DNA of 64,000 nucleotides. Source: Solenopsis invicta (lineage: Eukaryota > Arthropoda > Insecta > Hymenoptera > Formicidae). The stretch lies in NCBI RefSeq assembly GCF_016802725.1, contig NC_052664.1:29839275-29903274 (forward strand). Reading direction: 5' to 3'. Both the position numbers and the translations under genes were made by a program. Of the stretch, positions 1 to 12,087 are shown one piece after another. How positions within the stretch are numbered: the stretch's first letter is position 1; every line of letters begins with the position of its first letter. The notes beneath the pieces are model-generated. The model had not been told where the DNA came from. It saw only the letters and a list, made by a program, of their open reading frames with translations, and did no database searches.

Positions 1-3000
1 CTGCACAATGTACGCCGCGAAATAACAGGTGCCCAAATGCTGTATGTACAACGTTCATCCTGTATTCAGACGAATGGATGAACATCGTGTGCTGACGGTT
101 ATAGTCCGAAACGTTGGAGATGAGGCACATTTATATAGGCACGCACACGCGCAAGCAAGTCCAGTAGTCGGTCCAGTGGCCGTAGCTGCGGCCGGCAGCT
201 GCGGGGGTGGCGATCGGGGCTTTCCCCCCTCGGCCGTAGGAGGGTGGCGAGGCGTTGATCAATACGTGAAGATAGAATCCGATGCTACCCATCCAGCCAT
301 TCCGCCTCCCCCTGCCGCCTTCCCTCTTTGTCCCCTTGGTTCCTCTCCACCATACGCCAGCTCGACAACGCTACAACCGCCGCTGCCCGGTCCGGCTGAG
401 GGTATCGCGGCTCAATCGACTGATTTGTCACCCACGCATCATTTTCTTCGAAGGAGGGTGGATTTCTCGAAGCTTACTGTAGAGAGCGTTCAAACCTTGT
501 GGCCGTTCCATTAGTGGTAAAACGTTTAATTTTACTTCAGTGTGATTTTGCGCAATTTATCATTGATATCGTTGCACAATTAAATATAATAATTGTATTT
601 ATATGTTATTTTATTTGCAACACTCGAACAAATCGTCGAAAGTTTATTCTAGCTTCGTATATGTTCCATATCTATGAATTTTAATAAAAGCTTCGTATTC
701 AATTCAATAATGATAACGATATTTACAATATTTAAAAGAAAGTAAAACACATTTTATAATTGATCAAGTAAATAATTAAAAATATTTCGAAACTTTTTGT
801 TAACGTAGCTAAATCAACTCGCCTTACGCTTCGATTTGGCTTTAATCGCTATTTTTTTTTTTTTTTTTTTTTTTAGCAACAAAGCCTCTCGCTCAGAATA
901 CGAAAAACAAAATTACTAATGCGATATTAGCATAGAGAAAATAACAGGTAATTTAACACGGAAGGATTAGTGCGTTAGGAGGGTCTAGAATTTTGCAGGC
1001 AGGCAGAGGGAAAATGCCAGTCCGGTAACGGGGCTCGCTCTGAAAGGAAAGTTAAATCCCTTTACAGTTTATACGACGAACGCTGGTGTTCCCAACTTAG
1101 CTGGTTTAGGGTCATAAACCTTGCCCGAGCATGCAGAGGAAAACGCATTTATAACTAACGTAACTCGTATCCCGCTTAGCTAAATAATTAAAAGATACGA
1201 GAGAAGAGGGGGTTGCGTTCCACCTCCGCGCCGCCGTGAACATTACTACCATTACCGCCGAGCCTCAATTCCCTTCAGCTGTCAACTGTATTATGTACCT
1301 TCATTAGATCGTTATCATTATTTCCGCTTCACATCAGCAAAAAAGTATTCTTGCATTGTATTTCACTTTTATTAATAACATACGTTCTACTTAAAACGTG
1401 GAAGGAAAAAAAGCTAAAAATAGTCGTTTATATGTCTATGTTTATATATCTGAGCGATAGAAATAAATGAATTTATTTCCAAAGCAGCGTTATATTAATT
1501 GTTACACAAATTTTTCTTTTTACAAGTAAAAAAATCGATTATAAAAAGATAAAAGGCAAAAAGAAGGAAGGAAAGCTGGAAACTTTAAATTCTACGATTT
1601 TCATATTAATTATATTAAGTAATTTATATTTCACTATTCCCATGTAGATCATGTTATTATTCGATTAAAGAATCGCAGCAAAAGACGAAATGTACGAGAT
1701 CTACGTGACGGTAGTTAGATAAAACGTGTGTATGTACATACAGGGATGATAAGAGCGAGCGGTCATTGGACCGTTGACGAGAATCGGTTTAGCGTGCCGC
1801 AGTGTAAGAGGCAGGGACCAACGTTAGCTTTATGTTAATCTCGGCTAGCGGCGCTGCGGCTGACAACGATGCTGTCGCTGTTAATATCGCCCGGTGACGT
1901 AGTAGTAACTAGTTGCCAGTATACCTGCCGGCCAAACTGCATTGCGTCGACACAGTCTGGGAGCGTACGTGTGGAGTATGCAGCCTGCCGCTACGTACTC
2001 TCCTATGGTGTACGCTTCGGGGGTGGTATCGCACGATATGGTGTGGCTGTACCACCGAGAGGGTGGCGACAGGGGTGGCAATCAATATGGGCCTCAACGC
2101 AAACACGGCGCCGCTGTTGTACTAACATCAAATAGGCGGATAGCGACCGGTCGCTCGCCTCGTGTGCATTGTCTACTCTACTGCTCTGTATAAACCGACC
2201 GCTTTTCGATATTTTTCGCCTGGCTGATCGAGTCCGGGTTAACCGTCGCCGATAGTGAAGCCGATCTCGATACAACTTTTACGCCTTCACATGAAGACGT
2301 TACTAAAAATATTTATCATTTTATTATACGAATGTAATCGATACGTATCAGAGTGGAAATCCAATTAACTCTTTCCTATCGACGTAACATATTTTCTTGA
2401 AAAATTATCATTTGATATTGAAGATACATATAAAAAGAATACGATTCTATGCATAAAAAAGAATTTTACGTAAACAGTAGAATATAATTTATTATTATGT
2501 AGACTTACTGTTATATATTATTACGTATGTATGACACGAAATAATTTTTGAAATCAAAACCAATGGTAATATTTTTCAATTGCGACTTGTATAACGTAGA
2601 TAAATATGTACGAACGAAAGCAATCTGCCGTAGGTACGCTTTTAAAAGAAAGAACGAGTAGTGTGCAGTGAAATTCCGGAAAGCATCGCACAATAAATTC
2701 GAGGATTGCCGAGAACAAGGAGGCTACGAAATTCCGCAATTGGAATTTTCTTCAACGAAGAGCAGAATCACGCGGTCCGCGAGTCGCCGCCGCTGCGCCG
2801 CGCCGCGTTGCTCTACCCTCTTCTCCCTCGACAAGGCGGAGCAAAAATTCGATGGCGGGAACAATAGCGAGAAATAAATTATGCAAGATTACAAAGAAGG
2901 CAGCACGGGTCGGGGAGGGACACTTTATATTATCCGGAGACAGCGGTAGCATAATTGCCACCCGGGCCACCGTCACCCCTCCAACTCCCCGCGACCGTCC

Positions 3001-5000
3001 TCTTCCACCCCCGCCACCCTCTCGTTTCATGCTCCTCGATAACGCCCCCGGAAAATAGAAGAAGACGAAGACGTCCCTCGTTATGAGATGCGAGCTGGTT
3101 TCTTGCCCAACTGTTTTCCACCCCGCACCACCATTCTTTAGTAAGATTTCCCCAACGTAAACATCCCGGCTCTGGTTCCAGCACACCACTCCACTCACCT
3201 CGCTCCATTCCACTCGATTCGGCCTACCCATCCACACTCTTTCAATCCCACGGAATGAGCTTTGCTTTGCGCGTCCATCAAAGAGCACGCGTAAAACTGC
3301 ATTTAATGCGTTTATCTCAGTGACGATCGATAATTAATCAAAATTTCAATTTTTGCTTCAGCAACATGTTTTTTAAATCATTATTAATTTTTCAATATAC
3401 GGATAATATTTCAATATTTATGTATAAAAATTATTTTTTTCCAATAAAATTGTAATTATCACAATACATAAATTTCTCTTTCGTGAATAAATACATAAAT
3501 TAATAATCATAAAAATTCATATTAAATTACAATTTTATTTGTTCATACGGATCTCTTTGCGTAATTAAAATTCATGTTCCTTTTGCCTCAATATCCGTCA
3601 GTCTTTTAGCTAATTTAAATGTTCAAGTCCTTTCTCTGAATTTGATAACGAGTCCTCCGATTGAAGACTCATCTGTTGCCACTCTTATTTTAACTGGCAC
3701 AATAAGAACTTCTTATCAAAATCTCTTGCAGTTAACATACTAAGTTGCTAATGTATAACATTTTTGCTTAACGTTTGACTTCCAAGAGTATCACAATTCA
3801 TCATTATTGACAGAATTGTGTTCGATGATAATATTTCGATATTTTAATGTAAAAACTAACAAAGGAAACAAAACTACATTACGTTGGAATATTAAAGCCG
3901 GTTGTAACGATGAAGATGGTCTTAGGAGGACAAGGTTGAGGGTGATGGAAACGCAAGATGTTAATGAGGCTGGAGGGTTGGCATTCCTAGCGGCCTCCAA
4001 GACTTCCAAAGATTTCTCTCTGGTGACGTCAAGATTCTGATCTTCCACGAGTCTTCGTTCAATCTCGACGCACATGTTTATACTGAATCTAGTTTTTCTT
4101 AAGCATGACAAATTTATAATAATTCGCAAAAAACATGTATGACGTTATATGATTGAGAGATTCTTTAACAATACACCAATAGTATTCTTGAGCTTTTACG
4201 TAATTTTCGTGGACAATGTATATAATGCAGATTCTCGAGATAAAATGTTTAACAAGAACAACTGCAATTAATAATATTTAGTAATATAAATAGCTTAAAA
4301 AAGTGAAATGTTATCAATTTCGATTAAGTCTTATCAAAATTAATCCATTATTTTACTATCGTGAGTAGAGATTGAATCATGAAAAATGCCTCAAAAATAC
4401 GTCAAAAACATTCAAAAATATCTTCAACCATTTCCTCGGTTAAAATCGCGTCCCTTCATTTTTTTGCTTTTTTCGACGTACAACGGCGCAGGCTACCCCT
4501 CGTGCTCTTAAATTATTGTTGTTCGGGGTGGAGCGTACAGCGAGGGCGTATCATCCAACAGATATGATAACCCCAGGCTATGGGTTGGTTCGATTCAACG
4601 GACCAATAACACACTCCATGGTTGCTCCATTCATAACCAGATATCATAAAGTACCGCCCACCAAAATTCTCTTATCGGTTACGAGACTGCGCATATGTAT
4701 TAAACTTACAGTCAGTAAGTTACGATATTATATTTATTTTCTTAATATCATAATCTTAATTTGTTTTCCACAGCGTGTTAATATATGAATACTATTAAAA
4801 GGAAATCATTTTGATAATTTAAATATAAACTTGTAACAAGAGCTTTGTCTAAACTCGCTGAGATTTTGTTTTGCGAAAAAGAAAGAAAAAAACCTCGTCT
4901 AATCGTGATCGATGTAGTAGGATTCTCCGTATTATAATTTTCTGAGAGTTCAAGAAGATTGCAAATGTCAGGTACAGCGGAGCGCTTAAGACGTTTGAGC
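1..5000. other. Gene-free stretch with GC-richer islands
   Basis: No supported gene. GC-richer blocks lie at about 1-520, 950-1340, 1690-2290 and 2690-3290, separated by AT-rich DNA with a poly-T run near 850-874. Open frames in the GC-rich blocks overlap on both strands and have low-complexity, Pro/Arg/Ser-rich translations, as expected from base composition. A TATA-like gtataaa lies near 2187, but no coding exon follows it. From 3300 to 5000 the sequence is plain AT-rich DNA in which I see nothing further. Confidence 0.6.
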
Positions 5001-7246
5001 AGCAATGAGGGGGTGAATTGCGGTGAAAACGTTAGGTCGAAGCAAAGGGGGTATTCGCGGGAAAGAAGAGAAGGGAGGCGGCGAGGGGGTTAAACCAAGA
5101 GATAGAGGGTTGCTGTCACAACCACGCCAGCCGTTACTTCTGCTCTGGTAAATTCTGCGCTCGCTAGAACATCGGATGATGTTCCGCCCGTTCGTCTGCC
5201 TGCGATCGGTTTCTTCGATGCTTCAACGAACGCGTTGTCCTCTCTTTTTTTTTCTCTTTTCGCAGCGAAATCATTGCCCGAATGACACTTCATAGGTGAT
5301 GTTACTCAAATAATAACGCATCAAATATACAAATGATTGGTAACTTACAATCGGTAAATTACAATTCTACGAATTCTATAATGCATAAAATAATAAATTT
5401 GCTAAATATAAGTGAAAAAGTATATATTTACAATTACCAATTTTATGCATTATTAGGGTATAAAGACATATGCATAGAAACAAATATAGTAGAAAACTAT
5501 GTAGAGATAACTTTAAAGTATACAAAAAAACAAAAACAGAAGAAATTCGACGTGTGCGTATAAGCACGATTAGGTATGAAATCTTGATTGAGCGCATCGA
5601 GTTTTCCGCTGAAAGCAAAAACATCGGAGAAAAGAGAAGCAGGCAGAGCGCGGAAATTGCGGTGCGATCTGTTTCAACCTTGAATATCAGCCCCCGCATC
5701 GTCGCCCACAAGAGCGTTCAGCCGCATCTCGCGTGGAATATCGCCCGTTTAAAAAGGGAAACGCCGCCAAGCGCACGAGAGCTTTTCCCTCCTCCCATAC
5801 AGCGCATCAATTTATACGCAGCGTTGAGAAATCAAGCGAAGGAAGCCACCCCAGACGCGAGCTGCTCGCTGCTCGCGTTCTCGGTAAGCGGCTCCGTTTA
5901 TGCGCCGCCGATAGGGATGAAACTGAGGGGTAGAAGCTTTGTTTTATACTTATACGAGTTTGGGCTCGTGATGTATTCCGACAAGGAGCACGAGCGTGTC
6001 TCGATCGCGAAAACGAGAGAGACGGAAAATACGGACACGTTGGTAGGGAATGGCAGGGCGATTGTATAGCAAACCGAAAATGGTAGGGGCGAATAGATAT
6101 CAAACCGCGATTGCCATTTTTACTTTCGCGATCCGGCACGCGCGGATTTCTCCCCCTTACCGGTCCGACAGCGATTTTAATCCGTATCGAACGTCGAGCA
6201 CGCCTGAGAGAGAGAGAAAAGGACAGAAAGAAAAGAGAAAGAGAGGAAATAGAAAAAAGGATGTTGAGAGGGAAAGTGACAAGGAAAGTGACGAGGACCG
6301 TTGCTTTTTCCTGTGATAAACTCGCATTTTCAATTCTGTTAATGGCGTAAGTTAAATCGCGATAATATTTCGCGCGTTGCGACGGATATTTCGCATTGAT
6401 CATCAATGGAGATGGAAGGGAATGCTATGCCAATGGTAGAATGATCGCGCAGAAACTTTCCCTCTTTCATGCCTCGTTCGCACTTATCGTGGGGATAACT
6501 CACTCCCTGTCACCTCGCATAGCGCTCCTCTAGCACAGCTCTCGAGATTGAAAAAACTTGTTCACATATTTCTCGCACTTGTATTATGTGTATTACATTT
6601 TAACATGCATAAATATATTAAAAAATATTATTGCTGTTTCGTTCAAAGATTTTTTTTCGTTTTTTGTTTTTTGTAAATATCCATAAAAACTTATAGTGCG
6701 TATAAATAACGAATAATTATTCAAAATATAAATATTGTGTGGAATTAAAAAAGAATTGAAATAAATATCTTTATTCGAAAATACTTCTTTCGTTGAAATG
6801 AAAATAATCTGGTCGGCAACGGTGTTGGCGCGGCGTATCGTTCGGCAAATATTTCGATAAATCAGCGCGACCGTGGCGAAAAGCGGCACGGCGTAGTAGC
6901 AAGGTATACAACACATATCTTAACGTCGTATAAATCTCCCACTGGAAAATTACACCAATGCGAGATAGACGAAGAGATCGCGAAAGAAAGGATGAGAAGG
7001 AAAGTTTGCATCGAAGGTGGGCAAGCAGAAGCAAGGGTAGGGGGAGGATAGAAAGCACGAGACTTCCCTCGATCGGTAAAGGTGAGGTGGCTCTGAGAGT
7101 AGAGGGCGAGGCGAGGCTCGAAGATCCCGGGTTGGGGTAAAGAGTATACTTCCCCTCTCCTTTTGCCATCCGCCACCCTTGCTGTTGCCGCCTTCTCCTC
7201 TACCAATACCGCCGTCACCATCACCACCAGCGGCACTATCCCAAAT
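5001..7246. other. Gene-free GC-rich island with purine tracts
   Basis: GC-rich blocks at about 5000-5300, 5560-6560 and 6830-7240 with AT-rich DNA between. A GA-rich tract lies near 6205-6300. Two overlapping opposite-strand frames of about 199 codons (5470-6069 plus, 5807-6406 minus) have no recognisable domain and mirror each other, so I treat neither as a gene. The block could be regulatory, since GA tracts are typical GAGA-factor sites, but the sequence alone does not show this. Confidence 0.5.
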
Positions 7247-7247
7247 C

Positions 7248-7282
<35 letters not shown>

Positions 7283-7556
7283 ATAGTAGTAGTAGTAGTA
7301 GTAATAACTGCGACAACAGCAGTAGCAGTAGCAGTAGCAGTAGTAGTAGCAGTAGCAGTAGCAGCAGCAGCAGCGCCGGCGACAGCGGTGGTGGCGATAG
7401 CGACAACAGAGAACGCAGTAGCAACAGCAGCAACAGCGGAGGCAGAGCAGCGACAGCAACGGCGGCGGTGGCGGTGGTAGCAGCGGAGGTGGCGGCAGTA
7501 GTAGTAGTAGTAGTAGCAGCAGCAGCAGCAGCAGCAGCAGGAGCAGCAGCAGCTTT
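7247..7556. repeat. Triplet microsatellite cluster (TAG/CAG/GGC)
   Basis: About 300 bp of interrupted trinucleotide repeats: (TAG)n from about 7248, mixed CAG/TAG/GCA in the middle, GGC/GGT-type repeats near 7460-7500, and again TAG then CAG to about 7555. The six-frame translations are homopolymeric (Val, Ala, Leu, Tyr/Cys), the signature of a triplet repeat and not of a protein gene. It sits inside a GC-rich island. Confidence 0.92.
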
Positions 7557-10180
7557 CCCCACTTCAGAAGAAAAGCACTTTCATAAATCTGCCAGCAGAT
7601 ATATGTGCGCACAATTTCCGAGATCCGGCCATTAAAGAGCCGCTCCTCGGCTATACCTCCCCTCCCCCTCCACCTCGTCCGTTTCTGCCTCTTCTATCGC
7701 CCTGAACCAACCGGTCCACCCTCCTCCTCTGCCACCCGTTACCCACCCCCGCCTAGCCGCCGAAGCGGCGTGGATATAATGCGGCCGGGAGCCTGAAAGT
7801 AATTCTCTCCGTGGTTATATCTTGATCTCATCCCCCACTCCGTTACCTCTTCCTCCGCCGCCTCCTCTTTCTCGCACAACCACCCTCAGAGAGAAACCCT
7901 CGAAACCATTGCTATGAAGAATAAACGGCTAAGCAATGCCAGCGAGCCCGCGATCACCCTCCCCTTCCCGCCCACCTCATCTACCATTCCGCTCCTTTCC
8001 ACCTGAACCCTCCCCGGCTCACCCTCCCCCCGAGTCGAAAACTCAACGCGTTTAGATAACGTACTGAAATGCCTCACGGCACACTCCTCCGCCTACCCCA
8101 CCTTCTTGCCCCCTTCCCACCTTCGTTTCCATCTCTGTGCGCCACGTGGAATTCACCCTTTTCTCGACGTTCACACAACGAGGGTGGGGAGGAGGGGAGG
8201 GTAAGGGCGCGCGGGATGAGTATGCCCCGGATATCCCGCGGCGTGGAGTAACACGCTGTAAACAGTTTACTTCTAAATCGGCGAGTTTGCTATATATTTT
8301 CAGATAGGGGCTGACTTATGCCCGCCGACGCCCCTAGTAAGCGTCGACCGTTTTTAAAGATTTATCTTGGCGCAATACGCCGACACGAGGGGCTGCGCCA
8401 TTGCACCGAGCCACAAGCTTTCGCTTTGAAAACGTTCTTCCAGAAAAATCTCAAGAGCAGTTTCATTAAGCTCCACAATCGTCCAGAAAAAAGATATAAA
8501 CAAATATTATCACGACTTCTTTCACGCAAGATTTCGAGATTTAAAAATAAAATAATCTCTATTCTTGTTTATATTGTTATTTGTTATTGTATCTATTATT
8601 ATTAATGTATTTATTATTTATTATATGTTCTTACTGTTTGTCCATTTCAAAATTACAAACGAACAGACTGTATAGATTTTTATATGTAAAATTAATTGAT
8701 TATTATTATATAGAATTTATTATAAAAAAAGCGTTTGATAAGTATAGATAATTTATCAAAATTATTTTATTTTATTGATATTATTTAATGTATTTTGTTT
8801 TTATAACTATTAGATTAGACAGGCGTTTTATAACAATGATGTGGCAAAATCGATAATAGTCTCCTTCATCTACGTTCGTGATGGGACGAAGTTCGTCCTG
8901 CGAAGAAACAAATGAGCGTCTCAACTACGGCATATTATACAGATTAGTTACCTCTCTCGTCTCTGGAAAGGGGATATTATTTATCTGCAAATCCCTCCTT
9001 ACCCTTAAGAAACATCCGACTGTACCCCAGAGGAATAATGTCCCTCTCCTCTTCTATATATATATTATTATAATTTATAGTAACATTATTTTCGATCTAT
9101 TCTGAATCAAGGATCTATTTCTGCGTGCTGTGCTGTACAAAATATAATAAAATTTATTACAATAACTTTTGTTCAATGTTTTATCAAAGCGAGTAAAAGA
9201 TATAAGCCAGTAAAAGATCAATACAATAATAACAAATGCTAAAAAGAAGAGCTAAAGGCATATAGAAAGGAAACATCGACGCGAAGTGGCTATTCGCCTT
9301 TCAGCTTAACAATAAAATTTGATAAAGAAGGACAAAGTTTGCAATACAGCACTCTCGGCTCTCGTTCTCAACGCGGCTATGGAGCTTCTGGACGTAGCAA
9401 AATAGAAGGAGAAAGCGGGAGTGAAAAAGGAGAACGCGCTCCTATAAGCGCGCAGCGAGACACCGTTATCTCTAGTCGCAACTTTCAACACAGAAAAGGA
9501 AGTTTAGTCAGACCTAAATCATATTATTTGTCGTTAGATTCATCACAATAGCACAAAATAGATCAACGGCTCACTCATACCAATTTCAAAAACTAATATT
9601 TCACAATTTCGTATATAATTTGCATGTAACAAATTTTAGTAATTGAAAAATAACTGAAAAGTTTTACAGATTATAGATACAATAATTATATTAATTATAA
9701 CAAAACAACTATATGTAATATATACACAATGTATTCGTAAGATATTACAATTAATGCAAAATATACGAAATATTCTCTTAATAAATTTTTTTAATTTGAA
9801 TAGTTAAATATTTATCAAAATTCATTTATTAATATAGTAACAAAAAGAAATTTAATCAAGCATATTTTCGTATTAAAATAAAAAAAATAAAAAAACAAAA
9901 TATAAATATGTATAAAAAATTTTATTTATGTATATATAAATATCTTTACTACTTAAAAAAAAAAATTTGTTACATTTGACATCCTTACTCACGAGCCACT
10001 CCAACCTTGTAAAGAAAAACCAGACAGAACTGACCCAAAGTGCTAAAGACTATCTACGGGTGGGTAAATATGACTCTACCGCATACGACCCTCACCTGTT
10101 TTGCTGTCTGATCTCGGAATCTAATTCAGGGGAAAGCGAGGGATGGTAAGGAAACGGAGAAATACGGAAATGACGAAAAT
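7557..10180. other. Gene-free: GC-rich pyrimidine island, then AT-rich DNA
   Basis: From 7557 to about 8480 the plus strand is C/T-rich with many CCTCC-type runs, and no ORF has a convincing product. From about 8490 to 10,000 it is AT-rich with a small GC-richer island at 9240-9500. I see no RNA gene or coding exon here. Confidence 0.5.
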
Positions 10181-10184
10181 GAGA

Positions 10185-10300
10185 GAGAAAGAGAAAGATG
10201 AAGGGAAGCATAAAGCGAGAATAAGGGGAAGCAGAGAGAGAGAGAGAGAGAAAGGGAGAATGGGAGAGAGAGATGGAAAGAGAGAGATGAGGAGAAGGTG
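10185..10300. repeat. (GA)n purine tract
   Basis: A long polypurine run on the plus strand, with uninterrupted (GA) stretches around 10,230-10,250 and further GA clusters to 10,290. It lies at the start of a GC-rich island (about 10,000-11,060). It may bind GAGA factor, but no functional evidence is visible. Confidence 0.85.
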
Positions 10301-11937
10301 AAATACATCAAGATTGCATCCCCACTCAACATCGCGGAGGACGGGAGAGGACGTTCTCCCCTTCTCGTGGTCGCTGCAGGGGAACGTGAGGGAGATTGTA
10401 GGTGGATGAGGAGGTAAAGGACGACGAGAGGGTGGGTGACGGTGGTGGTTGTGGCTGAATTCAACGGGGTGTACCGTCTCTGTTGCCAGCCCCGCCCGTC
10501 ATATTCCGCGAGGGCCAATCCCGCGAGCTCTTTTTATTAGATCCATAAATCCATCATATCGGCCTCACCCCATGGACCGTACGCCCTCGCGTACTCATTG
10601 GTCGGCATTATGATCTCACACCTACGAGATCGCGAGGGTTTATGGCGGTGCGCGATCCGGATCCGCCGCGCCTTTGGCGCATTGCGGACTTTTCTTCACT
10701 CCGCCTCGTTATTAATATTGAATTTTTCCTCCGTGAGAAGAGCGATCGGGACGAGAAGGCCGAGAAGCACCCTTCGAGGTGCGCCAAGAACTTGCTCGCG
10801 GTGGTGCTCGCGGAGGAGTGGTACGCTCTCGTGTGTAGGTGGGCTCAAAGGGGCACCTATGTTGGTGGGGCACACGAGATGCGCGCGCAAATCTTCCGTG
10901 CCAGCCTTACCGTGCAGACCACTGTCCACTCTTCGCCACCCGACGTTCTTTCCTCATCGCGCGCCCTACGTTCCGGCGGGACTGACGAGACGTTTCTGTC
11001 GGAGGGATCGGAAACTTGCCCGGTAATGCAACCAACACTACGACACATGTGCCCTTAGCGATACTTCAAACGTATTATAGGATATTGGAAAAAAAAACTT
11101 TTTAGTCCACTTCAAAAAATTTTTAATCGATTTAGTTAATCTATATCAGTATTGAAAATAAATTTGGATTTTTTTTTACGTTTGACAATCTTAAGAAGGG
11201 TTTATCGCAAAATAAAAAAAATTAAACAGAAATGAGCACAATATGATCATGGCGGAAGTATTCATAACTCAAACACGATCACATTGTGTAAACAGGGGTG
11301 TTTCTGTTCCCAGAGGGCTAGTTCTCTTGTCCCCGAGGAGCCGCAGGACCGAAAGAAACCGACGATGAGCGGGAAGCGCAGGAGCAGGGGAAGACTCGAA
11401 GACCATCAGACTGCTTGACGGACGCGAGGATCAATATCCTCCGATACCATACTCCGAAAGCTATATACGAACCCATTTCCACCGCCAATAAAACGCCATA
11501 CCTACGTGTATTGCGCTATTCGGGCGATTCTCTTCCTGGCCTCCTATTGGCCGTAAAACACTGGTCGGCTGAAAGGTTGAATTTTATCGCGGGGAAAGAA
11601 ATATCGATGTAAAGGAGAGCAACTCAGGGCGGTACGGTATATACGTATATACAAACAGTCGCTATGTCTGTTGTGCGTTACGGTAAATGTGTCGGTGAAA
11701 CGTTTCGCGTTTTCCATGATCTCAAAATGAGAAAACGTAGAACAATGTGTATATATCCTTAAAAGTGTACTTATGTTTCTAATTTAAACAGCAAGACTGG
11801 AGCATACAGGCTAGTCTGTAAACGTTTACACGATCAGTATTTAATAAATATGGTTAAATATTTTAAAATAAGTACGATAAAAAAGATTTATATCATTTCC
11901 AACTAATATGATCTAATAGTAAATATTTGATATTATT
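10301..11937. other. Gene-free: GC-rich island and AT-rich flank
   Basis: The GC-rich island continues to about 11,060, with a second one at 11,220-11,720. Overlapping ORFs on both strands around 10,600-11,060 look compositional. No domain, tRNA or splice-consistent coding exon was recognised. AT-rich DNA follows. Confidence 0.5.
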
Positions 11938-12087
11938 TAAAAAAAAAGAATTAATAAAATGTTTTAATAAACAGACTATTATATCAGTAACCGATAAAAT
12001 ATCATCAATAAAATGTCATCAGTTACTAATATAATTATCAGTATAGTAAATGTTTATTAAAACACTTTATCAGTTCTTTTTTTTTTC
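11938..12087. mobile_element. Fold-back/MITE-like hairpin
   Basis: Two arms of roughly 65-70 bp face each other. The left arm begins with an A-run then GAATTAATAAAATG. The reverse complement of the right arm begins with an A-run then GAACTGATAAAGTG, and both continue with TTTTAATAAACA. The arms diverge at several positions. There is no coding capacity, and target-site duplications are not clear. Most likely a short non-autonomous DNA element or a decayed palindrome. Confidence 0.65.

Noticed and set aside
29..514. 161-codon plus-strand ORF
   Set aside because: Lies in a GC-rich block, has Pro/Ala/Ser-rich composition with no domain, and overlaps another open frame. No splice-consistent partner was found.
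5470..6406. Two overlapping opposite-strand ORFs of 199 codons
   Set aside because: They mirror each other through a GC-rich, purine-skewed block. Neither has a recognisable motif, and both owe their length to base composition.
7163..7612. Poly-Val/Ala and poly-Leu ORFs
   Set aside because: Direct translations of the trinucleotide microsatellite.
10598..11058. Arg/Ser-rich ORFs on both strands
   Set aside because: Compositional ORFs in a CpG-rich island. No domains and no conserved-looking blocks.
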